Positions 6,735-12,828 are shown, counted from the stretch's first letter. The stretch is DNA of 15,170 nt from Dehalococcoidales bacterium (GCA_028713395.1 JAQTOJ010000016.1:1-15170); one strand, 5' to 3'. Translations and numbers: made by a program. Notes: generated by a model from the sequence alone, not told the origin.

Positions 6735-6811
6735 GCCTAAACCATTCTCAAGGTATATTGATAACGAGACAATTAGTGATCATTAAGTTAAGATAAGATA
6801 AGAGGCAAAAG

Positions 6812-6895
6812 ATGCCTCAAAATATGAAAAGATATTATTTTAGAAGGCTGAAGTCACCCGGGTCTGGGAATACTGGGGAAACCATTACCAGATGA
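6812..6895 (+). CDS. Possible 27-codon small ORF overlapping the radical SAM start (ATGA)
   Basis: The frame reads MPQNMKRYYFRRLKSPGSG... for 27 residues and ends in TGA at 6893-6895, which overlaps the ATG of the radical SAM gene (6892-6894) as ATGA. AGAGG (6801-6805) stands 6 nt before its ATG, a better site than the one before the large gene itself. The product is basic (several Lys and Arg in the first half) and has no family I recognise. It could be a leader peptide that couples translation, or chance. A GAGGCA...TGCCTC hairpin covers its start codon region. Evidence is limited to the ribosome binding site and the overlap. Confidence 0.35.
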   Translation: MPQNMKRYYFRRLKSPGSGNTGETITR

Positions 6896-8424
6896 AATGG
6901 GATAAACAGCTCAACAAAAACCGCCTGGCCGCCGAACAGGGTGCCGTCCGCAAAGACTGGGGCGGCAAGCTGCCGGTCGCGCTGGTCTATCCCAACTCCT
7001 ACTACATCGGTATGTCCAATCTGGGTATTCAAGCCATCTACCGCTTCTTCAATAATTATCCCGATTGTGTCTGCGAGCGCGTTTTTCTGGACTCCAAAGA
7101 TAACGCCCTCCTGCTCTCCGTGGAATCGCTGCTGCCCTTAACGGATTTTGCCGTCATCGCCTTCTCCATGAGCTACGAACTGGACTACTTCAACGTGCCG
7201 AGCATCCTTAAGGCAGCGGGCATTCCTATTTATGCCAAAAACCGTGACGCCACCCATCCCCTGATCATCGCCGGCGGTCCCTGTATTACCGCTAACCCCA
7301 TGCCCCTATCCCCGTTTTTTGATTGCCTCTGCATCGGCGAAGCGGAAGCCATCCTGCCCTTCATGTTGCCCGTCCTCAGGGAAGGTGTCAGCGAAGACCG
7401 CCCGGAATTTCTGAAGCAAATGTCGCAAATTCCCGGCATTTACGTCCCCGGTTGTTCCACCAAACCCGTCACCCGCCAATGGGTGCAAAACCTGGACGAT
7501 TTCCCCGTGCATTCCACCGTGCTTACCCGCGATACCGAACTGGGCGATATGTATCTCATCGAGGTGGAAAGGGGCTGCAACTGGGGCTGCAAATTCTGTC
7601 TGGTCAGCAACTGCTACAAACCCATGCGTTTTCATTCGGTGGCAAGTCTGCTGGCGCAGGGCAAAGAAGGACTGCAATTCCGTAAAAAGTTGGGCTTGCT
7701 TGGACCGGCCGTCACCGACCACCCGCACATCGAGGAAATTGTCAGTAAACTATCTGAAATGGGCGCTGAAATCTCCGTCAGCTCTCTGCGTATCAAACCG
7801 CTCGTTAATTCGGTTTTAAGCGACGTCATCGAAGGCGGCGCCCGCACGGTCGCCCTTGCCCCGGAAGCCGGCTCGCAGCGCCTGCGTGATCTCATCGGTA
7901 AACGCATCAATGAAGATGACATCTTGAAAGCCGTCGAACAGGTAGCCGCGCAGGGCATCCGGCAGCTTAAACTATATTTTATGATCGGTCTGCCCACCGA
8001 GACCGATAACGATATCCACGATATTGTGACACTGGTGAAAAAATGCCGGGAAATGATGGAACTGCACCAGCCTTCCAGCCGACTCACGCTCACGGTTTCC
8101 GCCTTTATCCCCAAAGCCTTGACGCCGTTCCAGCGGGAAGGCATGGCTTCGCTGGAAGTCTTGAACTCCCGGCTCGCCCTGTTGAAAAACAGTCTCCCTA
8201 ACAAGGGTTTCAGCGTCAAGAATGAGAGCGTGGAATGGGCGGAGGTACAGGCCGTCCTCTCCCGCGGCGATGCCCAACTGGCCGCCGTGCTGGCGAATAT
8301 GGAAAAAGTCTCGCTGGCGCAGTGGCATAAAACCATGCAAAACGCTGGATTGGATATTGATGTTTACGCCCATGAAACGTGGGATAATAAACAGAAATTA
8401 CCGTGGGAAATCGTTCACCCTTGA
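6892..8424 (+). CDS. B12-binding-domain-type radical SAM protein
   Basis: The 510-residue protein joins an N-terminal cobalamin-binding-like Rossmann region (about 25-165, with YPNSYYIGMSNLG and IIAGGPCITANP) to a radical SAM core. The core has IEVERGC followed by the iron-sulfur cluster motif C229-x3-C233-x2-C236 (CNWGCKFC). The family reductively cleaves S-adenosylmethionine; many B12-type members are methyltransferases or rearrangement enzymes. The layout resembles the N-terminal part of TIGR03960-type proteins, without the DUF2344 part, but I could not test this. No His-containing DxHxxG cobalamin motif is obvious, so B12 use is uncertain. ATG 6892 has only a distant GGGGA about 12 nt upstream; the in-frame stop at 6841 limits extension and no other start codon lies between. 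It appears monocistronic apart from the small ORF before it. The substrate is unknown. Confidence 0.87.
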   Translation: MKWDKQLNKNRLAAEQGAVRKDWGGKLPVALVYPNSYYIGMSNLGIQAIYRFFNNYPDCVCERVFLDSKDNALLLSVESLLPLTDFAVIAFSMSYELDYFNVPSILKAAGIPIYAKNRDATHPLIIAGGPCITANPMPLSPFFDCLCIGEAEAILPFMLPVLREGVSEDRPEFLKQMSQIPGIYVPGCSTKPVTRQWVQNLDDFPVHSTVLTRDTELGDMYLIEVERGCNWGCKFCLVSNCYKPMRFHSVASLLAQGKEGLQFRKKLGLLGPAVTDHPHIEEIVSKLSEMGAEISVSSLRIKPLVNSVLSDVIEGGARTVALAPEAGSQRLRDLIGKRINEDDILKAVEQVAAQGIRQLKLYFMIGLPTETDNDIHDIVTLVKKCREMMELHQPSSRLTLTVSAFIPKALTPFQREGMASLEVLNSRLALLKNSLPNKGFSVKNESVEWAEVQAVLSRGDAQLAAVLANMEKVSLAQWHKTMQNAGLDIDVYAHETWDNKQKLPWEIVHP

Positions 8425-8438
8425 ATCTTTTTCCCCAG

Positions 8439-8468
8439 TTCACCGTAATAACGGGCACATTTGTCGTC
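8439..8468 (+). repeat. 30-bp direct repeat, copy 2
   Basis: This matches 1315-1344 at 25 of 30 positions, including 15 identical bases GGCACATTTGTCGTC at the 3' side. Both copies lie in spacers about 7 kb apart in the same orientation. Confidence 0.6.
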
Positions 8469-8604
8469 ACTTATTGAGTCCCGATGAAATCGTAGCTCGA
8501 ATCCACTAACAATGATTGACTTTCTGATCCCGATGAAATCGGGGAAGAATCTCTCTGCCGGTAAACTAATAGATTCATTTTTTCATAGTAACCACGATGA
8601 CACT

Positions 8605-8640
8605 TCCCTCCCTTTAGCTAAAGAGCCTGTCCCTTGAATC
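8605..8640 (+). repeat. Family A hairpin remnant with GAGCCTGTCC tail
   Basis: CCCTCCCTTTAGCTAAAG is followed by AGCCTGTCCCTTGAATC. The core CTTTAGCTAAAG is a perfect palindrome. The GAGCCTGTCC extension is shared with 1079 and 9874. Confidence 0.55.
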
Positions 8641-8863
8641 TCCTCCTACAATTCGCCATAATAGAAGGTACTTTATTCCATCATTCGTTGTCATTCTGAG
8701 GTTACGCAGTACCCGAAGAATCCCGGGGTAACGAGGAGCATTGCATGTAGTTAGTCTCCCAGTCATTCTGGAGACCGCCTCAGGCGGACGAAGGATCTCA
8801 GGGAGGCGGGGACTCACCAGTACCTACTCTAAACCCAGTATGACAAACAAGAAGGTAACCGCT

Positions 8864-9808
8864 ATGAAAAAAACCGTCTTTATCGATGGACAACACGGCA
8901 CTACCGGCTTAAAAATCCACGAGCGCTTGGCAAAACGCGCGGATATCGAACTGGTATCTTTACCGGAAGCCGCCCGCAAAGACCCATCCGCTAAACAAAA
9001 ACTGCTCAACGCCGTGGATATTGTCTTTTTGTGTCTGCCGGATGACGCCGCGCGGGAATCAGTTTCCCTGATCACCAACAAAAGTGTCTGCGTCATCGAT
9101 GGCTCTACCGCCCACCGCGTCACCGAAGGCTGGGTTTACGGTTTCCCTGAACTGAATCAACACCAGCGGAACCTGATAAAAACATCCAAACGCATCACCG
9201 TGCCCGGTTGCCATGCCACCGGCTTCATCGCCCTGCTATATCCGTTGGTTGCCAAAGGCATTGTCGCCCCGGATTATCCCGTCACCTGCCACGCCGTGGC
9301 CGGTTACAGCGGCGGCGGCAAGTCCATGATCGCTGATTATCAGTCGGAACATCCGTCACAGGATGTTCTTAATCCCCGCCCCTACGCCCTGGCGCTGAAC
9401 CACAAACACGTCCCCGAAATGACGAAGGTCGTGGGTCTGGCGCAGCCGGTCATCTTCACACCCACGGTCGTGAATGTATATAACGGCGAGATCATCTCCA
9501 TACCCCTCTACGCCAACAAAATTAAAAATAACCTTTCTGCGGGCGACATCCGGAAAATATTGGCGGAATACTACACCGGCGAACGCTTCGTCAACGTCAT
9601 GCCCTACCCTGCTGACGAACATTTGAAAAACGGTTTCCTCACCATGACCGATTGTAACGATACCAACAACATCGAACTTTTTGTTTTCGGCGGCAAGGAA
9701 CGGATTTTACTTTCCGCCCGCTTCGATAATCTGGGCAAAGGCGCTTCCGGCGCCGCCGTCCAGAACCTGAATATCGTCCTGGGAGTGGATGAATCCACGG
9801 GCCTTTAA
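8864..9808 (+). CDS. argC: N-acetyl-gamma-glutamyl-phosphate reductase, type 2 (ArgC)
   Basis: ArgC reduces N-acetylglutamyl phosphate to the semialdehyde with NADPH, the third step of arginine synthesis. The 314-residue protein has the short N-terminus of the type 2 subfamily (MKKTVFIDGQHGTTGLKIHE), with the catalytic Cys116 in VPGCHATGFIALL and the AVAGYSGGGKSMI segment near 143-155. Length fits type 2 enzymes (about 310) rather than type 1 (about 345). ATG 8864 is chosen because AAGAAGGTAA stands just before it; an in-frame ATG at 8840 lacks such a site, and upstream residues are repeat-derived. No other arginine gene is nearby: it stands alone between a radical SAM gene and a phzF-like gene. 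A related semialdehyde dehydrogenase activity cannot be excluded from sequence alone. Confidence 0.93.
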   Translation: MKKTVFIDGQHGTTGLKIHERLAKRADIELVSLPEAARKDPSAKQKLLNAVDIVFLCLPDDAARESVSLITNKSVCVIDGSTAHRVTEGWVYGFPELNQHQRNLIKTSKRITVPGCHATGFIALLYPLVAKGIVAPDYPVTCHAVAGYSGGGKSMIADYQSEHPSQDVLNPRPYALALNHKHVPEMTKVVGLAQPVIFTPTVVNVYNGEIISIPLYANKIKNNLSAGDIRKILAEYYTGERFVNVMPYPADEHLKNGFLTMTDCNDTNNIELFVFGGKERILLSARFDNLGKGASGAAVQNLNIVLGVDESTGL

Positions 9809-9857
9809 CTTTAGTATCAATATACTCTGGTTATCAATGATGGATTGCTTTTTATTC

Positions 9858-9899
9858 CCTCCCTTCAAGTTTAAAGAGCCTGTCCCTTGCATGACTCCT
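9858..9899 (+). repeat. Family A hairpin remnant with GAGCCTGTCC tail
   Basis: CCCTCCCTTCAAGTTTAAAG is followed by AGCCTGTCCCTTGCATGACTCC. The left arm and GT loop match the intact copy at 1225, while the right arm breaks off into the same GAGCCTGTCC word seen at 1079 and 8620. It abuts the 75-bp element. Confidence 0.6.
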
Positions 9900-9974
9900 C
9901 CACGTCATCCCAGATGAGCGACATCGTCGCCATCCCGTATGAAGCTTAATCAATCGGGACTTGATCTGGGATCC
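9900..9974 (+). repeat. 75-bp intergenic element (family B), copy 2
   Basis: It is the inverted counterpart of 6499-6573, with 73 of 75 identical positions. The terminal 9-bp inverted repeats are ATCCCAGAT (9907-9915) and ATCTGGGAT (9964-9972). The only two differences from copy 1 are one in each arm, and they are complementary to each other (C-G here, T-A there). Confidence 0.85.
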
Positions 9975-9985
9975 ATCGTATTTTG

Positions 9986-10023
9986 TCTCCCCTTAAGTTT
10001 AAGGGGAGATACAGAGGGATTTA
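9986..10023 (+). repeat. Intact hairpin repeat with conserved tail (family A)
   Basis: TCTCCCCTTAA (9986-9996), GT, and TTAAGGGGAGA (9999-10009) form a perfect 11-bp stem followed by TACAGAGGGATTTA. The tail is the same as at 1118-1132 and 11242-11256. Confidence 0.75.
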
Positions 10024-10062
10024 ACCTAGACCTGATAAGTGAAAGGTCAGTAAAGATTTGTG

Positions 10063-10068
10063 TATAAT
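10063..10068 (+). promoter_or_regulatory. -10 box upstream of the phzF-like gene
   Basis: A perfect TATAAT lies 47 nt before the ATG at 10115. The -35 region at the right distance (TGAAAG, 10040-10045) is poor. Confidence 0.4.
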
Positions 10069-10114
10069 AACGGTATTCAAATCTCCCGAAAACTTCAAGC
10101 AAGAAGGTAGCGCT

Positions 10115-10929
10115 ATGAAAATCTACCAGGTAGATGCCTTTACAGACACCCCCTTCAAAGGGAACCCCGCCGGCGTTTGTGTCTTACCCCGGGCAAAATG
10201 CCGGAAGATACGTTCCTCCAGAACATCGCCTTGGAAATGAACCTCTCGGAAACCGCTTTTCTCCAGAAAACCGGCGAAACCTACCACCTCAGATGGTTCT
10301 CGCCGCTGCGGGAAGTCGAGTTCTGCGGTCACGCTACTCTGGCATCCGCCCACACTCTCTGGGAGACCGGCCTCGAACACAAGACCCGGACGCTCGAATT
10401 CGATACCCTGCGCGGCAAACTCTACGCCCGTTATGTAAATAATAAAATAGAACTGGATTTTCCCGCTGGTCAAGTAAAAGAAATCCCGCCGCAGCCGAAA
10501 CTCAACAAAGCCCTCGGCATCAAACCACTCTTCACCGGGGATACCGGCAAAGGTTATCTCTTCGAAATCGAAAACCTTGAAACGCTCCGGTCGTTACAGC
10601 CGGATTTCAACACTCTCAAGAAACTCGGAGATCGGAAATTTATCGTCACCTGCAAGTCCTCAGATTCTGAATTTGATTTCTATTCCCGCTTCTTCGCCCC
10701 TTCCGTCGGCATCGATGAAGACCCGGTCACCGGTTCCGCCCACACCTACCTCGCTCCTTATTGGAGTCGTAAATTGGGGAAAAATGTGCTGCAAGCTTTT
10801 CAAGCTTCTCAACGCGGCGGAAAACTGGAATGCGAGGCGGCGGATAACGGCAGAATCTTGATCCGCGGTCAGGCCGTCACTGTTTTTGAAATCGATCTGC
10901 GGGAAGAACATATCCCGCACTGGCACTAA
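10115..10929 (+). pseudogene. PhzF-family isomerase/epimerase gene with a one-base frameshift near codon 25
   Basis: The first frame gives MKIYQVDAFTDTPFKGNPAG, the standard PhzF start, then runs to a stop at 10240. The rest of the protein continues in another frame from about 10189 (PGKMPEDTFLQN...) to TAA 10927-10929. The break falls in TTACCCCGGGC (10184-10194). One extra C or G there would restore a protein of about 271 residues, normal for the family, with the catalytic Glu in NLSETAF (about residue 46), EFCGHATLA, and DEDPVTGSAH. ATG 10115 is preceded by AAGAAGGTAG. PhzF-like proteins isomerise or epimerise small molecules; the substrate here is unknown. Apart from the single break the sequence looks intact, so this may be a sequencing or assembly error, a recent mutation, or recoding. 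The second part alone could be translated only from a weak TTG near 10177. Confidence 0.85.
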
Positions 10930-11057
10930 ACGTTTTGCCTTCGGCCCTATCAAGCGAGTCTACAGAAGGATTTTATACCTAATTTTTCCACCACTTCTCT
11001 CCCGCGTTCCAGATCAAGTCTGATGACAACAGCGGCAGAGGATGGGAGGATGGCAAG

Positions 11058-11095
11058 ACTGAAGGCTGAATGCTGACCGCTGAAAGCTGATAGCT
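11058..11095 (+). repeat. Heptanucleotide tandem repeat (GCTGANN), about 5.4 units
   Basis: The units are ACTGAAG, GCTGAAT, GCTGACC, GCTGAAA, GCTGATA and a final GCT, in exact 7-nt register. Positions 2-5 (CTGA) are invariant in the five full units and the last two positions vary. Such short tandem heptamers are known from spacers of other bacteria. Confidence 0.75.
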
Positions 11096-11217
11096 CCCCC
11101 GATGGGAGAGAATCCAAAGCTTGCCCCGTACACCGATGCGGGGTGAGGGTGACGTATCCGTCTCCCGCTGTCATCCTGCCCATCCCCGTCCTGATCAAGT
11201 GTCCATTATGTTCCTTA

Positions 11218-11256
11218 TCTCCCCTTAAAATTAAGGGGAGATACAGAGGGATTTGT
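11218..11256 (+). repeat. Intact hairpin repeat with conserved tail (family A)
   Basis: TCTCCCCTTAA (11218-11228), AA, and TTAAGGGGAGA (11231-11241) form a perfect 11-bp stem followed by TACAGAGGGATTTGT. It is nearly identical to 9986-10023, with the loop changed from GT to AA. Confidence 0.75.
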
Positions 11257-11340
11257 CCCAAGGTCATCCTGGAACACCGTGAAGCATCTCTTCTTTCCCT
11301 TTGCTCCAATACGCACTTCCCCCCCAAGTTTCACCCGCTA

Positions 11341-11369
11341 TTGCTACCGCCTCCAGGACTTGCTATACT
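11341..11369 (+). promoter_or_regulatory. Promoter of the M24-family gene
   Basis: TTGCTA (11341-11346), 17 nt, and TATACT (11364-11369), with TGC directly before the -10 box (extended -10). The predicted start is near 11376, giving a leader of about 37 nt before the GTG start at 11413. This is the best promoter match in the window. Confidence 0.7.
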
Positions 11370-11412
11370 GTTTGAACATTGTATACAAACTTATGTGATA
11401 GGAGTGGCTGCC

Positions 11413-12633
11413 GTGAAAACTAAAACCCAAAATATCCTCTTCCCCATGCTCTCTTTCCATGAACGCGACCGCCGCTTCAACCTCGCCAGAAAAATGATGG
11501 CGGCGCAGGGCGTGGATTGCCTGATAGTCGCCGGGGGCGGCTTCGACGAGCCGGATGCCTGGTTCACCAACGATAGTCACGGCGGCACCGTGGTTTTCCC
11601 GCTCAAAGGCGAACCCGTCTATTTGGTGCATCGCGCCATTCACGGTATCACCGCCACCGAGGTCAACCGCCGCCGCGGCATCCTGCCCTGGATAGAAAAC
11701 TATCAAGCCTGGGAAAACCTCGCTGAGGGATTGATCTCCGCCTTCAAATCTCTCGGATTGGAAAAAGGCGTTATCGGTCTGGCCGGACACTGGTCTCTCG
11801 TGCCGGCCGTCACAGCCAAATTACCTGATTTGAAATTCCAGGACGCCATGCTTCCCCTCCTGGTGCCCATGACCATGTTCAAGAGCGACGAAGAATTGGC
11901 CATGGCCCGCCATTCCGCCAACATCGGGGAACAAGCCTGTCAGGCTATGCTTGATGTCGTCAAACCGGGCGTCGGTGAAAATGAAGTGGTCGCCGCCATC
12001 GCTGCTACCATTTTACTTCACGGCGCCCACGCTAACCTGGCCATCACTCAGACCGGCGCTGGTTTTGCCAGCCTTGCCTGGGGCCCGCCATTGTGGGTCA
12101 TTCAGGCGCAGAAACCGCCCATCATTACCAAAAGCGACCTCGTGCAGTCGGAAATTTTCCCCACCTATGCCGGCATCCAGACCCAGCAGCAAATGAGCGT
12201 CGCCACGGCACCGGTATTACCGCTTGTCAAAGAAATGGGCGCAGTCGCCCGCCGCTCCTATGAAGAAGCCATCAAGTTTATCAAACCGGGCGTCACTTTC
12301 GGTGCGCTCTGTGATGTTATGAAAAAACCCCTCGATGAAGCCGGCTGCTGGAACTTCACGCCTCTTTGCCACAGTATGGATCCCCTGATTTTGTGCAGCC
12401 CTATGCAGACCATGGTGGAAGAACTGCCCGATCTTAAAAAATACCATACCGAAAAATATCACACGCCGGCATTCGCGCGGGAATTCGTCTTGAAACCAGG
12501 CTTGATTCTGGAACTGGAACCCAATGCCGTGCGCGATAACCAGCGGGTCAATCTGGGCGGCACGGTCATTGTCACCGAAACCGGCGTCGAGGAGTTGAAC
12601 CACTTGTCTACCAGACTCAATATCAAGTCCTGA
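11413..12633 (+). CDS. M24/creatinase-fold protein with altered metal-ligand residues
   Basis: The 406-residue protein has the two-domain layout of Xaa-Pro peptidase/creatinase relatives: an N-terminal creatinase-N-like domain (about 15-150) and a C-terminal pita-bread fold (about 160-395). Catalytic M24 peptidases use two Asp, one His and two Glu as metal ligands. By hand alignment, the D-x-G Asp is Glu247 (SEIFPTYAG), the second Asp is Gln258 (IQTQQQMS), the His is kept as His320 (LCHSMD), the first Glu is kept as Glu369 (LELEPN), and the last Glu is replaced by Gly (NLGGTVIV, 380-387). So three of five ligands are changed, and a metallopeptidase role is doubtful. Creatinase itself works without metal. 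GTG 11413 is chosen for AGGAG at 11400-11404 and the fitting promoter; upstream frame to 11143 is spacer repeat. The gene stands alone. Confidence 0.85.
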   Translation: MKTKTQNILFPMLSFHERDRRFNLARKMMAAQGVDCLIVAGGGFDEPDAWFTNDSHGGTVVFPLKGEPVYLVHRAIHGITATEVNRRRGILPWIENYQAWENLAEGLISAFKSLGLEKGVIGLAGHWSLVPAVTAKLPDLKFQDAMLPLLVPMTMFKSDEELAMARHSANIGEQACQAMLDVVKPGVGENEVVAAIAATILLHGAHANLAITQTGAGFASLAWGPPLWVIQAQKPPIITKSDLVQSEIFPTYAGIQTQQQMSVATAPVLPLVKEMGAVARRSYEEAIKFIKPGVTFGALCDVMKKPLDEAGCWNFTPLCHSMDPLILCSPMQTMVEELPDLKKYHTEKYHTPAFAREFVLKPGLILELEPNAVRDNQRVNLGGTVIVTETGVEELNHLSTRLNIKS

Positions 12634-12709
12634 GTCCGCCCCAGACGGGCGAGAAATCTCTATGCCTTGATCAGAAACCAGGAAACAGCCAGTCCTTTAT
12701 CGGTAGTCT

Positions 12710-12746
12710 CCCTCCTTAACTAAGGAGGGATGAAGGGAGATTTGTT
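12710..12746 (+). repeat. Hairpin repeat with tail (family A variant)
   Basis: CCCTCCTTA (12710-12718), AC, and TAAGGAGGG (12721-12729) form a perfect 9-bp stem followed by ATGAAGGGAGATTTGTT. The arms are a rearranged C/T-rich version of the other copies, and the tail keeps GGGAGATTTGT in place of GAGGGATTTGT. Confidence 0.65.
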
Positions 12747-12768
12747 ATTCATTATCCTTTTCTTACCT

Positions 12769-12786
12769 TCCTTTAGCTAAAGGAAA
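12769..12786. repeat. Perfect 18-nt palindrome TTCCTTTAGCTAAAGGAA
   Basis: The sequence is self-complementary over all 18 bases. The AGCT centre matches the remnant at 8611-8622 (CTTTAGCTAAAG), so it is a tail-less relative of family A. It lies 43 nt before the MDR start and could also act as an operator, but nothing shows this. Confidence 0.5.
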
Positions 12787-12828
12787 GACCAAATGGTTTC
12801 AAATTCTTGGGGAATAAGAGGTGAGAAT

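Larger units (their letters stand above)
6449..6811. other. Intergenic spacer packed with palindromic elements
   Basis: No supported gene lies here. The frame at 6540-6740 consists of repeat and terminator DNA and has no ribosome binding site. In order the spacer holds a short palindrome (6460-6480), a 75-bp element (6499-6573), a terminator (6588-6618), a CCCGCG/CGCGGG palindrome (6629-6646), a TATAAT box (6729-6734), and AT-rich DNA with a GAGGCA/TGCCTC hairpin (6802-6819) just at the start of a short ORF. Confidence 0.7.
8425..8863. other. Repeat-rich spacer between the radical SAM gene and argC
   Basis: No gene is supported here. Contents are copy 2 of the 30-bp repeat (8439-8468), a CCCGAT-GAA-ATCGGG hairpin (8529-8543), a family A remnant (8605-8640), a CATAAT-containing third partial copy of the 30-bp repeat (8651-8669), and two fragments of the TCATTCTGAG...GAAGAATC / TCATTCTGGAG...GAAGGATCTC type (about 8691-8729 and 8763-8800). 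The second fragment contains the palindrome CCGCC-TCA-GGCGG. I see no clear terminator after the radical SAM gene. Confidence 0.65.
9809..10114. other. Spacer of about 300 bp made mostly of repeats
   Basis: No gene is seen. It carries a family A remnant (9858-9899), the second 75-bp element (9900-9974), an intact family A hairpin (9986-10023) and a -10 box for the next gene (10063-10068). About half of the spacer is repeat DNA. Confidence 0.75.
10930..11340. other. Spacer between the phzF-like and M24 genes, with tandem heptamers and a hairpin repeat
   Basis: No gene is supported. The open frames here continue into repeat DNA without a ribosome binding site. The spacer holds a GTTCCAGATCAAGTC fragment shared with the 75-bp element (near 11006-11020), a 7-nt tandem array (11058-11095), a CCCCG...CGGGG inverted repeat (about 11125-11144) and an intact family A hairpin (11218-11256). 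No clear terminator follows the phzF-like gene. Confidence 0.65.
12634..12828. other. Short spacer before the MDR gene with two hairpin repeats
   Basis: It contains CGCCC-CAGAC-GGGCG just after the M24 stop (about 12638-12652) without a T-tract, an intact family A hairpin (12710-12746), and a perfect 18-nt palindrome (12769-12786). No gene is seen. Confidence 0.6.

Noticed and set aside
6540..6740. 66-residue open frame after the TPR gene
   Set aside because: It runs through the 75-bp element, the terminator and a palindrome, with no ribosome binding site or protein-like composition.
10184..10194. Programmed ribosomal frameshift in phzF
   Set aside because: There is no slippery X-XXY-YYZ heptamer or obvious stimulatory structure, and the family is not known for recoding. 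An indel is the simpler explanation.
11143..11412. N-terminal extension of the M24 protein by 90 codons
   Set aside because: It translates a family A repeat and the promoter. GTG 11413 with AGGAG fits much better.
1061..12746. CRISPR repeats among the spacer hairpins
   Set aside because: The hairpins are single and scattered over 11 kb, not regularly spaced with unique spacers, and no cas gene is present.
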